Source of the DNA: JAWLHU01 sp049325315
GTDB taxonomy: Bacteria > Bacillota > Sulfobacillia > Symbiobacteriales > Symbiobacteriaceae
Length of the DNA: 64,000 nt
Direction: 5' to 3'
Assembly (NCBI GenBank): GCA_049325315.1
Contig: JBMONB010000083.1
Coordinates: 1-64,000 of the forward strand
Of this stretch, positions 34,238-42,934 are shown in pieces. The notes beneath the pieces were generated by a model. That model was not told where the DNA came from. It saw only the letters and a list, made by a program, of their open reading frames with translations, and did no database searches. Numbering within the stretch: the stretch's first letter is position 1; every line of letters starts with the position of its first letter. Position numbers and translations under genes: made by a program.

Positions 34238-34596
34238 GCAATGGCCTCCCGTACGGTGTGAATCAGTTTTTCCAGCTGAAACGGCTTGACCAGGTAGGCG
34301 GCCGCGCCGGCCGAGATGCCCGCGTCTACATCGGTCTGCTGTGCGCGGGCGGTCATCAGGATCACTGGAATATGGCGCAGGCCAGGAGTAGACTTGAGGG
34401 CGTTCAGGCACTGGAGGCCGTCCATCCCCGGCATCATCCAGTCGAGCAAAATAACATCGGGTGCGCCCTTCTTGGCCTTCTCCAGGGCGGCGGCTCCATC
34501 GTGAGCCAGCGTTACCTCGAAGCCATGAAACTTCAATTGAAAGGCGACGAGGCGGGCGATATCCAGGTCATCATCGGCGACCAAGATGTGCGGCAT
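34234..34596 (-). CDS. Single-domain response regulator
   Basis: A 120-residue receiver domain only: acidic pair ADDD near residue 8, phospho-acceptor Asp in LLDWMMPGMDG (near 52), Thr in MTAR and Lys in VKPF. With no output domain it must act through protein contacts, perhaps on the kinase itself or the downstream 126-residue protein. ATG 34596 has GGAGGGATC upstream; longer frames lack one. It is first in the operon. Confidence 0.93.
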   Translation of the reverse strand: MPHILVADDDLDIARLVAFQLKFHGFEVTLAHDGAAALEKAKKGAPDVILLDWMMPGMDGLQCLNALKSTPGLRHIPVILMTARAQQTDVDAGISAGAAAYLVKPFQLEKLIHTVREAIA

Positions 34597-34655
34597 GTGG
34601 TGATCCCTCCATCTTATGGCCGGTAAGCAAAGCCTAAGGAATTGGTACGGCAATG

Positions 34656-34676
34656 TCTGTGACCGATCATCACAGA
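34656..34676 (-). promoter_or_regulatory. Inverted repeat upstream of response regulator
   Basis: TCTGTGA-N7-TCACAGA is a perfect 7-bp dyad 60 bp upstream of the response-regulator ATG. It resembles a CRP site (TGTGA-N6-TCACA) but with a 7-nt centre. It could be an operator for a CRP-type or other regulator. Confidence 0.45.
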
Positions 34677-34885
34677 AACCGCCCTTTCCTATAAGTGTAA
34701 CAGCAGTAATCGATAACTTGGGGATATGTTTCGCACTAGTCTCTAGACCGGAGGAGCATAGACCTATAGCCCCCAACGTAGTCCTAGAGGGCTGAATGTG
34801 ACGGTGAAATGGCCCGGGCGAGGCCGCCGGTTAGCGCAGAATGCGCACCATGTCAGACCCAGATCGATAGGTAGCCGTATGATAA

Positions 34886-34915
34886 AGGGCCCCAGGGTTT
34901 TTCCCTGGAGCCCTG
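34886..34915 (-). terminator. Terminator after tRNA-Leu(CAA)
   Basis: On the minus strand GGGCtCCAGGG and CCCTGGgGCCC form an 11-bp stem (one mismatch) with an AAAAA loop, followed by TTTATC. Confidence 0.85.
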
Positions 34916-34923
34916 TTTATGTC

Positions 34924-35009
34924 TGGTGCCGAAGGCGGGACTCGAACCCGCACGGGGTCTCCCCCACTCGATTTTGAGTCGAGCGCGTCTGCCATTCCAC
35001 CACTTCGGC
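34924..35009 (-). tRNA. tRNA-Leu (anticodon CAA)
   Basis: An 86-nt gene including an encoded CCA. The acceptor stem GCCGAAG pairs with CTTCGGC, the anticodon stem CTCGA/TCGAG holds loop CTCAAAA (anticodon CAA, reading UUG), a long class II variable arm (GGGGGAGACCCC) follows, and the T arm is GCGGGTTCGAGTCCCGC. A well-spaced promoter and a terminator flank it. Confidence 0.97.
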
Positions 35010-35024
35010 ATAGAGTGCTTAGTT

Positions 35025-35053
35025 ATGATAGCACAGCCCGCAACCGCTGACAA
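35025..35053 (-). promoter_or_regulatory. Promoter of tRNA-Leu(CAA)
   Basis: On the minus strand TTGTCA (35048-35053) and TATCAT (35025-35030) are 17 bp apart, ending 15 bp ahead of the tRNA 5' end. Confidence 0.85.
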
Positions 35054-35202
35054 GGCAGTGCCGAATGGTTCCAGTAGACGGTTCGCGCAGGTATTTACCG
35101 CTTGCTTGACGAAGAACAGAGAGATTCTTGCGTCCTTACGGGGGCACAGGCGGACGGAACCCGCGCGAGAGCGGGTCGTTCGGGGCCACACCACGTTCAG
35201 AC

Positions 35203-35231
35203 TTTACGTAATGCTTTGCTTGGATTACAAT
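35203..35231 (+). promoter_or_regulatory. Sigma-A promoter upstream of ECF sigma gene
   Basis: TTTACG (35203-35208) and TACAAT (35226-35231) are 17 bp apart, giving a housekeeping start about 100 nt ahead of the sigma-factor GTG. Confidence 0.75.
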
Positions 35232-35277
35232 AAGTCGGCAATCGCGACGAGATCGCGAAAAAATCCTGATCCATTCT

Positions 35278-35303
35278 GGAACAATGTGCCCCCCACATCC
35301 GTC
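35278..35303 (+). promoter_or_regulatory. ECF-type autoregulatory promoter
   Basis: GGAAC (35278-35282) and CGTC (35300-35303) are 17 bp apart, the pattern recognised by SigW-like ECF sigma factors. A start near 35311 would give a leader of about 30 nt with GGGGAGGAG. A second, weaker GGAAC-N16-CGTT lies at 35156-35180 but also forms a hairpin. Confidence 0.65.
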
Positions 35304-35340
35304 TGCAACAATGCCCCGCAATTGGGGAGGAGTGAACCAG

Positions 35341-35967
35341 GTGTCGAAATCCCTCGACGAACTACTCGTAGAGAGGGCGAAGCGGGGAGACGTTGAGGCC
35401 TTCGAGCAGTTGATCGGCCAGCACCAAAAGACGGTTTACAATATCGCCTACAGGCTGACCGGCAACCATGAAGATGCCTCCGATGTCGCCCAGGAAGCCT
35501 TTATTCGGGCCTACAGTTCGTTGGCCGAGTTCCGTGGCGACTCCTCCTTCGCTACGTGGCTCTACCGGATCGTCAACAACGCCTGCCTCGACGAACTTCG
35601 TAAGCGGAAACGGCAGCGGGTCACCTACATCGACGAGTCTGTCACCATGGACGACGGTGAGATGTCCCGACAGATTGCGGACACGGCCGACGGCCCGGAA
35701 CAGGCGCTCGAGCGGGTGGAGGTCCAGCGAGCGGTTCACGAATCGATCAACACGCTGGATGACGAATATCGGATTGTGCTCGTGATGCGGGACATTCAGG
35801 GGTATTCTTACAATGAGATTGCGGACGCGCTGGGGATCAATCTCGGTACCGTCAAATCCCGGTTGAATCGGGCCAGAAACGCTCTTAAAGAAAAGTTTGG
35901 GAGCCTGGAACTTTTGACGCCGAGAGTCGTCTACAGCGGTAGGAGGGGAAGAATCCATGAACTGTGA
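35341..35967 (+). CDS. ECF RNA polymerase sigma factor (SigW-like)
   Basis: A 208-residue sigma-70 family ECF factor: region 2 (about 20-95, with the DVAQEAFIRAY core-binding helix and FATWLYRIVNNACLDELRKRKR) and region 4 helix-turn-helix (about 140-195, GYSYNEIADALGINLGTVKSRLNRARNAL). GTG 35341 has GGGGAGGAG upstream. It overlaps the zinc-finger anti-sigma gene by 11 bp. Both a sigma-A and an ECF-type promoter precede it, so it probably activates itself. It likely governs an envelope stress response. Confidence 0.95.
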   Translation: MSKSLDELLVERAKRGDVEAFEQLIGQHQKTVYNIAYRLTGNHEDASDVAQEAFIRAYSSLAEFRGDSSFATWLYRIVNNACLDELRKRKRQRVTYIDESVTMDDGEMSRQIADTADGPEQALERVEVQRAVHESINTLDDEYRIVLVMRDIQGYSYNEIADALGINLGTVKSRLNRARNALKEKFGSLELLTPRVVYSGRRGRIHEL

Positions 35968-37090
35968 CGGAGTGCGCGGACTTCTATCCGCCTATGTGGA
36001 TGGTGAGCTTTCCGCAGGGGAGCTGTTGCGTGTTGAACAGCACCTCCGGCGCTGCCATTGGTGCGCGGATGAAGTCGATGCCCTCCGCCAGACCATTGCA
36101 CTTGTTGCCTCTCTTGAAGAGGTCGAGGTTCCCGCGGCCTTCCGCATCCAACTCCATAACCGGTTGGTGGCCCTTGGGCCACCTGTGAAGGCGGGTCGCA
36201 TCGCTGTGGCTCACCGTTCCAAGCGACAGGATTTCCGTCGCTGGGCGGTGCCCGCCGCGGCTGCGGCCGCTTTGGTTATCGGTGCGGCCGGACTCAACCG
36301 CTTCAACCCGCCCATTCCCGTCAACCCGCCGCAAATTGGGGAGCGGTTCCCCGGCACGGCCGAGACGGCCCAGGGCAGTCCGACTGGCGAGGTCGTCAGC
36401 AACAACCCGGGTGGCGGGGTGGAGACCGGTGATTCCAAGAGCAATGTAAACACAGTGCATAACTCGTCTGGCGAGGGTAACAAGGGTAACTCGGCTTCGA
36501 CTGGCACGACCAACCCGAACCCGCCTGCTACCAGCAATTCTACTGATTCTCCTAATACCAGTGGGTTGGGCACGACCAGCAACACGCCGGGAATCAAGAC
36601 GGCCTCGTTCAAGGATGACATCAGCGAGCCCACCTCTTACGCCAAGGTGATGCAGCCCGTCGCCTCTGCGGAGGCCGCCGTGGTGGAGCCTGCCACCCTG
36701 GTTGAAGAGTTGACGAACCACTTCACAAACGCCACGGTCCGGCATACCACCGACGATCTCACCGGCATCCACCGGTTGCTGATCATCGTGCCGTCTGCGG
36801 AGTTTAAGGCTGGGCTTGCCTTTGTAGAAGCAAAGCTTGGCCAGCCGGCGGTCGATCAGTCGCTGCCGCTCGACCTGGATCAAATGAACACCCTCTGGGA
36901 GAGCCTGACCAAGCTGGATCAGCAGGCCGAAGAGCTTGCAGCCCGCAAGGCGACCGATCCGCAGGCTGAGAAGGAACTGGCGCTGCTCCAGGAGGAGGCC
37001 AACCAGATCCGGCAGGCCTACCAGAAGCTCGTAGCCATGTCCGAGTCCGGCACGATCAATGTCACCCTTAAGCCGATGAAGGGCCAGTAG
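35957..37090 (+). CDS. Membrane anti-sigma factor with zinc finger
   Basis: A 377-residue RsiW-like protein. Residues 1-60 hold the anti-sigma zinc-binding domain (Cys3, then HLRRCHWC, the HxxxCxxC motif). One transmembrane helix lies near 95-115. The extracytoplasmic part starts with an Asn/Thr/Ser/Pro/Gly-rich linker of about 120 residues, then a folded domain (about 240-377) ending in a coiled coil (LTKLDQQAEELAARK). RsiW types are released by regulated proteolysis; the long outer domain is larger than in Bacillus RsiW and is presumably the sensor. Confidence 0.9.
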   Translation: MNCDGVRGLLSAYVDGELSAGELLRVEQHLRRCHWCADEVDALRQTIALVASLEEVEVPAAFRIQLHNRLVALGPPVKAGRIAVAHRSKRQDFRRWAVPAAAAAALVIGAAGLNRFNPPIPVNPPQIGERFPGTAETAQGSPTGEVVSNNPGGGVETGDSKSNVNTVHNSSGEGNKGNSASTGTTNPNPPATSNSTDSPNTSGLGTTSNTPGIKTASFKDDISEPTSYAKVMQPVASAEAAVVEPATLVEELTNHFTNATVRHTTDDLTGIHRLLIIVPSAEFKAGLAFVEAKLGQPAVDQSLPLDLDQMNTLWESLTKLDQQAEELAARKATDPQAEKELALLQEEANQIRQAYQKLVAMSESGTINVTLKPMKGQ

Positions 37091-37107
37091 GAGTTGACTA
37101 TACACCT

Positions 37108-37806
37108 GTGAAGCCTCAGCACTTTGCTGCACTGGCCGGGGTTCTGGTGGTCATGGCGCTGATCCTGCTCGTAGCGGAACGCCCAGCCCCAGAGAGCAGC
37201 AGCCAGGCGGCCGAGAGCCCACCCCGCACCGTCACGGTGACGGGCGAGGGGGAGATGCGGGCCAAGCCCGACCAGGTCACGCTGACCTTCGGCGTATCCA
37301 CGTGGACGCAAGGGGCTTCCGCCGGAGAGGCGGAGGCCCTGAATCTCGCGTCTCGGGACCGCCTGACCGAGACCCTGAAGCGGGCCGGCGTTGACCCAGA
37401 CCACCTCAGCGCCACCCACCCGCTGGTCACCCCGCTCACCCGGCAGGACTACGCCGGCAAAACCTACCTCACAGGCCACCAGGCGGTAAGCCGGGTAACG
37501 GTCACCGTCACGGCTCTGCAGCGGGCCGATGGACTCATGGCTGCCGGCCTCGCCAACGGAGCCACCTCACTGGATGAGGTGGTCTACGGCCTCACCAGCG
37601 CCGAGGGCGTCCGGCAACGGGCGGTTCAGGCCGCCCTGGAGAACGCCGCCGTGCGAGCCGGGGCGATCGCACAGGCGGAGGGACAAAGCCTGGGCGACCT
37701 GCTCGTGGTGGAGGTGCTGGAGGAGGAGGCCCCCACCCCACAGAGCGCCACCGCTCCGGGGGATCTGATCTTCCGGGTGAAGGTGAGGGCTACCTATAAC
37801 TTCTAG
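37108..37806 (+). CDS. SIMPL (DUF541) domain exported protein
   Basis: A 232-residue protein with one N-terminal hydrophobic segment (about 7-23, signal or anchor) and a SIMPL/DUF541 domain: RTVTVTGEGEMRAKPDQVTLTFGV then TVTVTALQRADGLMAAGLANGATSLDEVVYGL. Homologues are surface or periplasmic proteins of unclear role, some linked to oxidative or envelope stress. It follows the anti-sigma gene by 17 bp and is probably co-transcribed, making it a likely member of the ECF regulon. The GTG start has GTAGGAG about 14 bp upstream, a weak spacing. Confidence 0.85.
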   Translation: MKPQHFAALAGVLVVMALILLVAERPAPESSSQAAESPPRTVTVTGEGEMRAKPDQVTLTFGVSTWTQGASAGEAEALNLASRDRLTETLKRAGVDPDHLSATHPLVTPLTRQDYAGKTYLTGHQAVSRVTVTVTALQRADGLMAAGLANGATSLDEVVYGLTSAEGVRQRAVQAALENAAVRAGAIAQAEGQSLGDLLVVEVLEEEAPTPQSATAPGDLIFRVKVRATYNF

Positions 37807-37834
37807 GGGATCGCTTCGGCGGTCCCTTTCTCTT
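37806..37834 (+). terminator. Terminator after SIMPL gene
   Basis: GGGATCGC-TTCG-GCGGTCCC, an 8-bp stem (T-G pair) on a stable TTCG tetraloop, is followed by TTTCTCTT. Confidence 0.85.
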
Positions 37835-37945
37835 GTTCCCGTTCCGCGCTTTCGACCCAACCCGCAGGACTTCCCCAACCCCGCCTTGAAATAAGTTGGA
37901 AGCAGTGCGGCCAAGCTACATAGGTGCAACAGAGAGGTGAGCCTC

Positions 37946-40573
37946 GTGTCTTCATCGCAAGCGAAGAAGCTGATTTTGCTCGACGGTAACAGCCTGGCCA
38001 ACCGGGCCTTTTATGCCTTGCGCCTCTTCTCTACCAGCGAAGGGATTTTCACCAATGCCGTATACGGCTTCCTTACCATGCTCTACAAGCTGATCGAAGA
38101 GGAGAAGCCCGACTACCTGGCGGTCGCCTTCGACAAGGGAAAGGTGACCTTCCGCCATGCCGACTACGCCGAGTACAAGGGGACGCGCAAGGCGGCTCCC
38201 GATGAGTTCAGGCCGCAGATGGACCTTCTCCGTGATGTGTTGACCGCCCTCAACGTGCCCTGGTTCCGTATCGACAACTACGAGGCGGACGACATTCTCG
38301 GGACGCTCTCCAAGCAGGCCTCCGAGAAGGGGATCGAGACGCTGATCGTCACCGGCGACCGGGACGCCCTGCAGTTGGTGAACGAGAAGGTCAAGGTGCT
38401 CATGACCAAAAAGGGCATCTCCGAGACGGTTCGCTACGACCCCGCCCAGTTGATGGAGGAGCTGGGGCTCACCCCGCCCCAGATCATCGAGCTGAAGGCG
38501 CTCATGGGCGACTCCTCCGACAACATCCCCGGCGTGCCGGGGGTTGGCGAGAAGACAGCGCTCAAGTTGCTGGGCGACTTTGGCACCGTCGAGGGGGTCT
38601 ATGAGCACGTCGATGAGATCAAGGGGGCGCTTCAGACCAAGCTGAAGGAGAACAAGGAGCTTGCCTTCCTCTCCCGGAAGCTGGCCACCATTGCGCTCGA
38701 TGCCCCGGTCGAGCTGGACCCCGACCAACTGAAGCTGCGTGAGCCCAACTACCCCGAGGCGAACGCCCTCTTCCGCAAGCTGGAGTTCAAGTCGCTCCTG
38801 CCCAAGGTCACCCCGCCCGAGGGAACGGCGGAGGCCGAAGAGGTAAAGGAGCAGGCCGAGGCGGCTGCGGTCAGCCTGGTGGAGGCCCGGAGGGTGGAGG
38901 CGAGCGGGGATCTAAAGGTCAAGGCAGACCAGCCGCTGCCCGTTTTGGCGCAGATGACGGTGCCCGCGGGTAACCCCGGCCGGCCCCGCCCCGTGGGTGT
39001 GGCGCTGGGCAGCCCCCCGGTCTGGGTCACCGGTGACGCCGTGACCGATGTGGCCCCGCTGCTGGAAGGGGCGGCCGAGGTGTTCGGCCACGATCTGAAG
39101 GGGCTCTACAACTGGGCCTACGCCCAGGGCGCCCACCCGGTCCCCGCCGCCTTCGACGCGGCGCTGGCCGCCTACCTGCTGGACCCGGGCCGCAACAGCT
39201 ATGACCTGGAGTCTCTCGCCCGCCAGTACGGCCTGGGCGAACTGCCCACGGGCGACCTGCCGGACGCCTGGACCACCCGGGCCTCCGTTCTGGCCGCCCT
39301 GCGGGAGAAGATGGAGGCCGCGCTGGAGGAGCAGGGGCTGACCCGACTCTTCCGGGAGGTGGAGATGCCGCTCATGCCGATCCTCGCCGAGATGGAGGCG
39401 GTTGGCGTCGGCATCAACCAGGCTACGCTGGCCCAGATGAGCGTAGAACTGGACAAGCGCATCAACCAGCTGACCCAGGAGATCTACGACCTGGCCTCCA
39501 CCCAGTTCAACATCGGCTCCCCCAAGCAGCTGGGCGAGGTGCTCTTCGAGAAGCTGAAGCTCCCGGCCGGCAAGAAGACCAAGACCGGCGGCTACTCCAC
39601 CGACGCCGAGGTGCTCGAAGAGCTGGCCGCCGAGTACCCCATCGCCGAACGGATTCTCGACTACCGGACGCTGACCAAGCTGAAGGGAACCTACGTGGAT
39701 GCCCTGGGCCAGCTGATCGCCCGGGACGGGCGGATCCACACCACCTTCGGGCAGACGGTGGCCGAAACGGGGCGGCTCTCCAGCAAGGACCCGAACCTGC
39801 AGAACATCCCGATTCGCATCGAAGAGGGCCGGCGGATCCGTAAGGCCTTCGTTCCGGCGCCGGGCCACCGCCTGGTGGCCGCCGACTACTCCCAGATCGA
39901 GCTGCGGGTGGTGGCGCACTACTCGGGCGACCCCGCCCTGCGGGAGGCCTTCGAGAAGGACCAGGATATTCATACGCGAACCGCAGCCGAGGTATGGGGC
40001 GTCTCATTTGACGAGGTCGACTCCGACATGCGTCGCAAGGCGAAGGCGGTCAACTTCGGCCTCATCTACGGCCAGACCGACTTCGGGCTGGCTCGGGCGG
40101 TGGGCATGACCCGGGCGGAGGCGAAGCAGTTCATTGAGACCTACTTTGACAAGTTCGCCGGGGTGAAACGGTACATGGAGGAGAAGAAGGCGGAGGCCCG
40201 GGAGAAGGGCTACGTCACCACCCTCGACGGCCGCCGGCGCCCCCTGCCCGAGATCAACCACCGCATCTTCACCATTCGCCAGAATGCCGAGCGCATGGCG
40301 ATTAACACCCCGATTCAGGGGACCGCCGCCGACATGATGAAGCGGGCGATGATCGCGGTGCGCCAGGCGCTGGCCGAGTCGGGCCTGAAGGCGAAGATGA
40401 TTCTGCAGGTCCACGACGAACTGGTCTTCGAATGCCCCGAGGGCGAGGTGAACCAGCTGGCCCGGCTGGTGAAGCGGGAGATGGAGGGCGCCATGCGCCT
40501 TGACGTTCCGCTCAAGGTTGAGGTGAAGGCCGGTACCGACTGGTACGGTGTACAGAAGCTTGAGGTGAAGTAG
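37946..40573 (+). CDS. polA: DNA polymerase I
   Basis: An 875-residue family A polymerase. Residues 1-295 form the 5'-nuclease domain (ILLDGNSLANRAFYAL, VTGDRDALQL, GDSSDNIPGVPGVGEKTA). Residues about 320-470 are a 3'-5' exonuclease-like domain in which the DxE catalytic pair is absent (GVALGSPPVWV), so proofreading should be inactive, as in Geobacillus Pol I. The polymerase domain has motifs A (DYSQIELRV), B (RRKAKAVNFGLIYG) and C (VHDELVFE). GTG 37946 fits GAGAGGTGA better than GTG 37937. It heads a repair/metabolism operon. Confidence 0.96.
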   Translation: MSSSQAKKLILLDGNSLANRAFYALRLFSTSEGIFTNAVYGFLTMLYKLIEEEKPDYLAVAFDKGKVTFRHADYAEYKGTRKAAPDEFRPQMDLLRDVLTALNVPWFRIDNYEADDILGTLSKQASEKGIETLIVTGDRDALQLVNEKVKVLMTKKGISETVRYDPAQLMEELGLTPPQIIELKALMGDSSDNIPGVPGVGEKTALKLLGDFGTVEGVYEHVDEIKGALQTKLKENKELAFLSRKLATIALDAPVELDPDQLKLREPNYPEANALFRKLEFKSLLPKVTPPEGTAEAEEVKEQAEAAAVSLVEARRVEASGDLKVKADQPLPVLAQMTVPAGNPGRPRPVGVALGSPPVWVTGDAVTDVAPLLEGAAEVFGHDLKGLYNWAYAQGAHPVPAAFDAALAAYLLDPGRNSYDLESLARQYGLGELPTGDLPDAWTTRASVLAALREKMEAALEEQGLTRLFREVEMPLMPILAEMEAVGVGINQATLAQMSVELDKRINQLTQEIYDLASTQFNIGSPKQLGEVLFEKLKLPAGKKTKTGGYSTDAEVLEELAAEYPIAERILDYRTLTKLKGTYVDALGQLIARDGRIHTTFGQTVAETGRLSSKDPNLQNIPIRIEEGRRIRKAFVPAPGHRLVAADYSQIELRVVAHYSGDPALREAFEKDQDIHTRTAAEVWGVSFDEVDSDMRRKAKAVNFGLIYGQTDFGLARAVGMTRAEAKQFIETYFDKFAGVKRYMEEKKAEAREKGYVTTLDGRRRPLPEINHRIFTIRQNAERMAINTPIQGTAADMMKRAMIAVRQALAESGLKAKMILQVHDELVFECPEGEVNQLARLVKREMEGAMRLDVPLKVEVKAGTDWYGVQKLEVK

Positions 40574-40577
40574 CCAC

Positions 40578-41516
40578 ATGCCCGAATTGCCGGAAGTGGA
40601 GACCGTCAGGCGGACACTCTATGATAAAATCGTAGGCAGGCGGATCGAGCGGGTGGAGGTTCTCACCCCGCGCCAGGTCTACCACCCGGACCCCGATACC
40701 TTCCGGGCTGAACTGGAGGGCGCCCGCTTCACCGAGATCGACCGGCGTGGCAAGTGGCTCCTCTTCCGGCTCGGGGCGCTGACCCTGGTGGGCCACCTGC
40801 GCATGAGCGGCCACCTCTACGTCTGCGATCCGTCACGCCCCAGGGAGAAGCACCTGCACGTGGTCTTCGGGCTGGACAACTCCACAGAGCTGCGCTACGA
40901 GGACATGCGCAAGTTCGGCGGCTTCCACCTGCTTGGCCCCAACGGCGAAGGAATGCCGCCGGGGCTGGCTGCACTGGGCCCCGAGCCGCTCTCCGAGCGG
41001 TTCACACCCGAGGTGCTGGCGGCGGGGCTGGCCGGGCGGCGGACCCCGATTAAGGCGGCGCTGCTGAATCAGGCGATTGTGGCCGGGCTGGGCAATATCT
41101 ATGTAGATGAGGCGCTCTTCTGCGCCCGCATCCACCCCGAGCGACAGGCCGCCTCCCTCCGTCCCGATGAGTTGAACCGGCTGCACTCCTGTATTCAGAG
41201 CGTACTCGAGCGAGCGGTGGCAAAGCGGGGCACTACCTTCTCCCTCTACTTCGATGGCGAAGGGGCGGAAGGCGACATGTACGACGAGCTCGCCGTCTTT
41301 GACCGGACCGGCGAGCCCTGCCCGGTCTGTGGGACCCCGATTCTCAAGCTGGCGGTCGCCCAGCGCGGTACCCACGTCTGCCCGGCCTGTCAGCCGGCGC
41401 CGGAGGGCGCCCGGCTCCAGGGGCGCCGGGCCCGGCCCGGGCGGCGGGGCGAGTCCGTCAGCGTGGCCGCGGAACCACCCCGGCCCTACCGATCCACTAA
41501 GCAGAAAGGTGACTGA
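40578..41516 (+). CDS. mutM: Formamidopyrimidine-DNA glycosylase
   Basis: A 312-residue Fpg/MutM. MPELPEVET provides the catalytic Pro2/Glu3; Lys near 57 (RRGKWLLF), the H2TH region (LLNQAIVAGLGNIYVDEALF) and the zinc finger CPVC...CPAC follow. It excises 8-oxoguanine and ring-opened purines. A C-terminal extension of about 40 residues rich in Arg/Gly/Pro after the zinc finger is unusual and may add DNA affinity. It starts 4 bp after polA. Confidence 0.95.
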   Translation: MPELPEVETVRRTLYDKIVGRRIERVEVLTPRQVYHPDPDTFRAELEGARFTEIDRRGKWLLFRLGALTLVGHLRMSGHLYVCDPSRPREKHLHVVFGLDNSTELRYEDMRKFGGFHLLGPNGEGMPPGLAALGPEPLSERFTPEVLAAGLAGRRTPIKAALLNQAIVAGLGNIYVDEALFCARIHPERQAASLRPDELNRLHSCIQSVLERAVAKRGTTFSLYFDGEGAEGDMYDELAVFDRTGEPCPVCGTPILKLAVAQRGTHVCPACQPAPEGARLQGRRARPGRRGESVSVAAEPPRPYRSTKQKGD

Positions 41517-41518
41517 GT

Positions 41519-41725
41519 ATGATGCAGCATCTGGTCTTTGAGTTCCCCACCGAGAAGGAGATGCGTGATACCGTCAACAAGCTGTGGGACGGCCTCAACG
41601 TCTCCGGCGAGATGGCGATCCGGCCGATCAAGGACGGAAAGTGGCGGCTGGAGATCTACTCCGAGAAGGAGTTGAGGGATTCGACCCTCGAGAAGTTCGC
41701 CACCTACCGGGTCGAGGTCGAGTAG
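41519..41725 (+). CDS. Small protein between mutM and coaE
   Basis: A 68-residue alpha/beta protein (MMQHLVFEFPTEKEMRDTVNKLW). It starts 2 bp after mutM and ends 4 bp before coaE, so it is clearly in the operon. AGAAAGGTGA precedes the double ATG (41519 or 41522). I recognise no family; the pattern of a strand, helix, two strands and a helix resembles small ACT-like or ferredoxin-like folds. Confidence 0.75.
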   Translation: MMQHLVFEFPTEKEMRDTVNKLWDGLNVSGEMAIRPIKDGKWRLEIYSEKELRDSTLEKFATYRVEVE

Positions 41726-41729
41726 CGCC

Positions 41730-42323
41730 ATGCGGATCATCGGGCTCACCGGTTCCATTGCCAGCGGCAAATCGACCGTTACCCGGGCGCTCCGGGACCT
41801 GGGCGCCCCGGTGATCGACGCTGACGCCATCGTGCACGAGCTGCAGCGCCCGGGAACGCCGGTGACGCAGGCGATTGCCAGGCAGTTCGGGCCGGAGGTG
41901 ATCCAGCCCGACGGTTCGCTTAACCGGGCGGCGCTGGGCCGCATCGTCTTTCAGGACCCGGCCCGCCGCAAGGCGCTGGAGGCGATCGTACATCCGGCGG
42001 TGCGGGAGCGCATCTGGCAGGAGATCGAACGCTGCCAAGACGAGGGGCGTCCGGCCGCGGTGCTCGACATTCCCCTGCTCTTCGAGAGCGGCTGGGACCG
42101 GTTGGTCGATGAGGTCTGGGTTGTCTACGTCGACCGCCAGACCCAGCGGAGCCGGCTGATCGCCCGGGACGGGCTCGCACCCGACGAGGCCGACCGGCGG
42201 ATCGGAGCCCAGATGGACCTGGAGGAGAAGCGAAAGAGGGCCCATCGGGTGATTGATAACCGAGGCTCGGAGAGCGAGACCCGGGCACAGGTAGCAGAGG
42301 CCTGGGCGGCTGCGACCGCGTGA
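41730..42323 (+). CDS. coaE: Dephospho-CoA kinase
   Basis: A 197-residue P-loop kinase for the last step of coenzyme A synthesis. Walker A GSIASGKST lies at residues 8-16, the DADAIVHEL motif follows, and VLDIPLLFESG and VWVVYVDRQTQRSRL form the lid and core. Start ATG is 4 bp after the small gene. The polA-mutM-coaE order is common in Firmicutes. Confidence 0.96.
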   Translation: MRIIGLTGSIASGKSTVTRALRDLGAPVIDADAIVHELQRPGTPVTQAIARQFGPEVIQPDGSLNRAALGRIVFQDPARRKALEAIVHPAVRERIWQEIERCQDEGRPAAVLDIPLLFESGWDRLVDEVWVVYVDRQTQRSRLIARDGLAPDEADRRIGAQMDLEEKRKRAHRVIDNRGSESETRAQVAEAWAAATA

Positions 42324-42347
42324 CCACGCACTAAAGGAGACCAGGAT

Positions 42348-42905
42348 GTGAAGGTTCGAAGGCCCCTGACCACCTGGCTGGTGATTATCCTGGGCATGGC
42401 GGTGGCCCTGCCCGTTGGGGGTCGCTGGCTGATCTACCGCTGGTACCCGTTGACCTATGAGACCATCATTCTGCGCAGAGCCAGGGAGAACGGGCTGGAT
42501 CCGTACCTGGTGGCGGCGGTGATTCGTGCCGAGTCCCGGTTCCGGCCCGAGGCGACCTCACCGCAGGGCGCCCGGGGGCTGATGCAGATCATGCCGGAGA
42601 CCGGCGAATGGGCGGCCGGGCAGATGCAGCTGGACTTTCATCCTGACTACCTATATGAGCCCGAGTATAATATTCGCATCGGCTGTTGGTATCTGGCCAA
42701 CCTGGTGAAGGAGTTTGAAGGCGATACGGTTCTGGCGCTGGCCGCGTACAACGGCGGGCGCAACAACGTGAAGAAGTGGCTCAGTGAGCGGCGCTGGACC
42801 GGCGAGAGCCACACCCTCGAGCAGATTCCCTTTCCAGAGACCCGGCACTACGTAGCGGTGGTACTGCGGGATTACAAGCGCTACCTCTGGCTCTATGGTC
42901 AGTGA
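42348..42905 (+). CDS. Membrane-anchored lytic transglycosylase
   Basis: A 185-residue protein with an N-terminal signal/anchor (about 8-24) and an SLT (Slt70-type) domain: catalytic Glu in VIRAESRFRPEA, GARGLMQIMPETG, then YNIRIGCWYL and ALAAYNGG. It cleaves peptidoglycan between MurNAc and GlcNAc. GTG 42348 has AAGGAGA upstream. The position after coaE is conserved in Bacillus-like genomes. Confidence 0.94.
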   Translation: MKVRRPLTTWLVIILGMAVALPVGGRWLIYRWYPLTYETIILRRARENGLDPYLVAAVIRAESRFRPEATSPQGARGLMQIMPETGEWAAGQMQLDFHPDYLYEPEYNIRIGCWYLANLVKEFEGDTVLALAAYNGGRNNVKKWLSERRWTGESHTLEQIPFPETRHYVAVVLRDYKRYLWLYGQ

Positions 42906-42934
42906 CGGGACCCAAATCAGGGAGGGCGAGCAGC

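Noticed and set aside
34656..34676. Perfect CRP site upstream of the response regulator
   Set aside because: The centre is 7 nt, not 6, so it was listed only as an inverted repeat of unknown regulator.
35156..35180. Second ECF promoter (GGAAC-N16-CGTT)
   Set aside because: It coincides with a CCCGC/GCGGG hairpin and the -10 match is weaker; mentioned only as an alternative.
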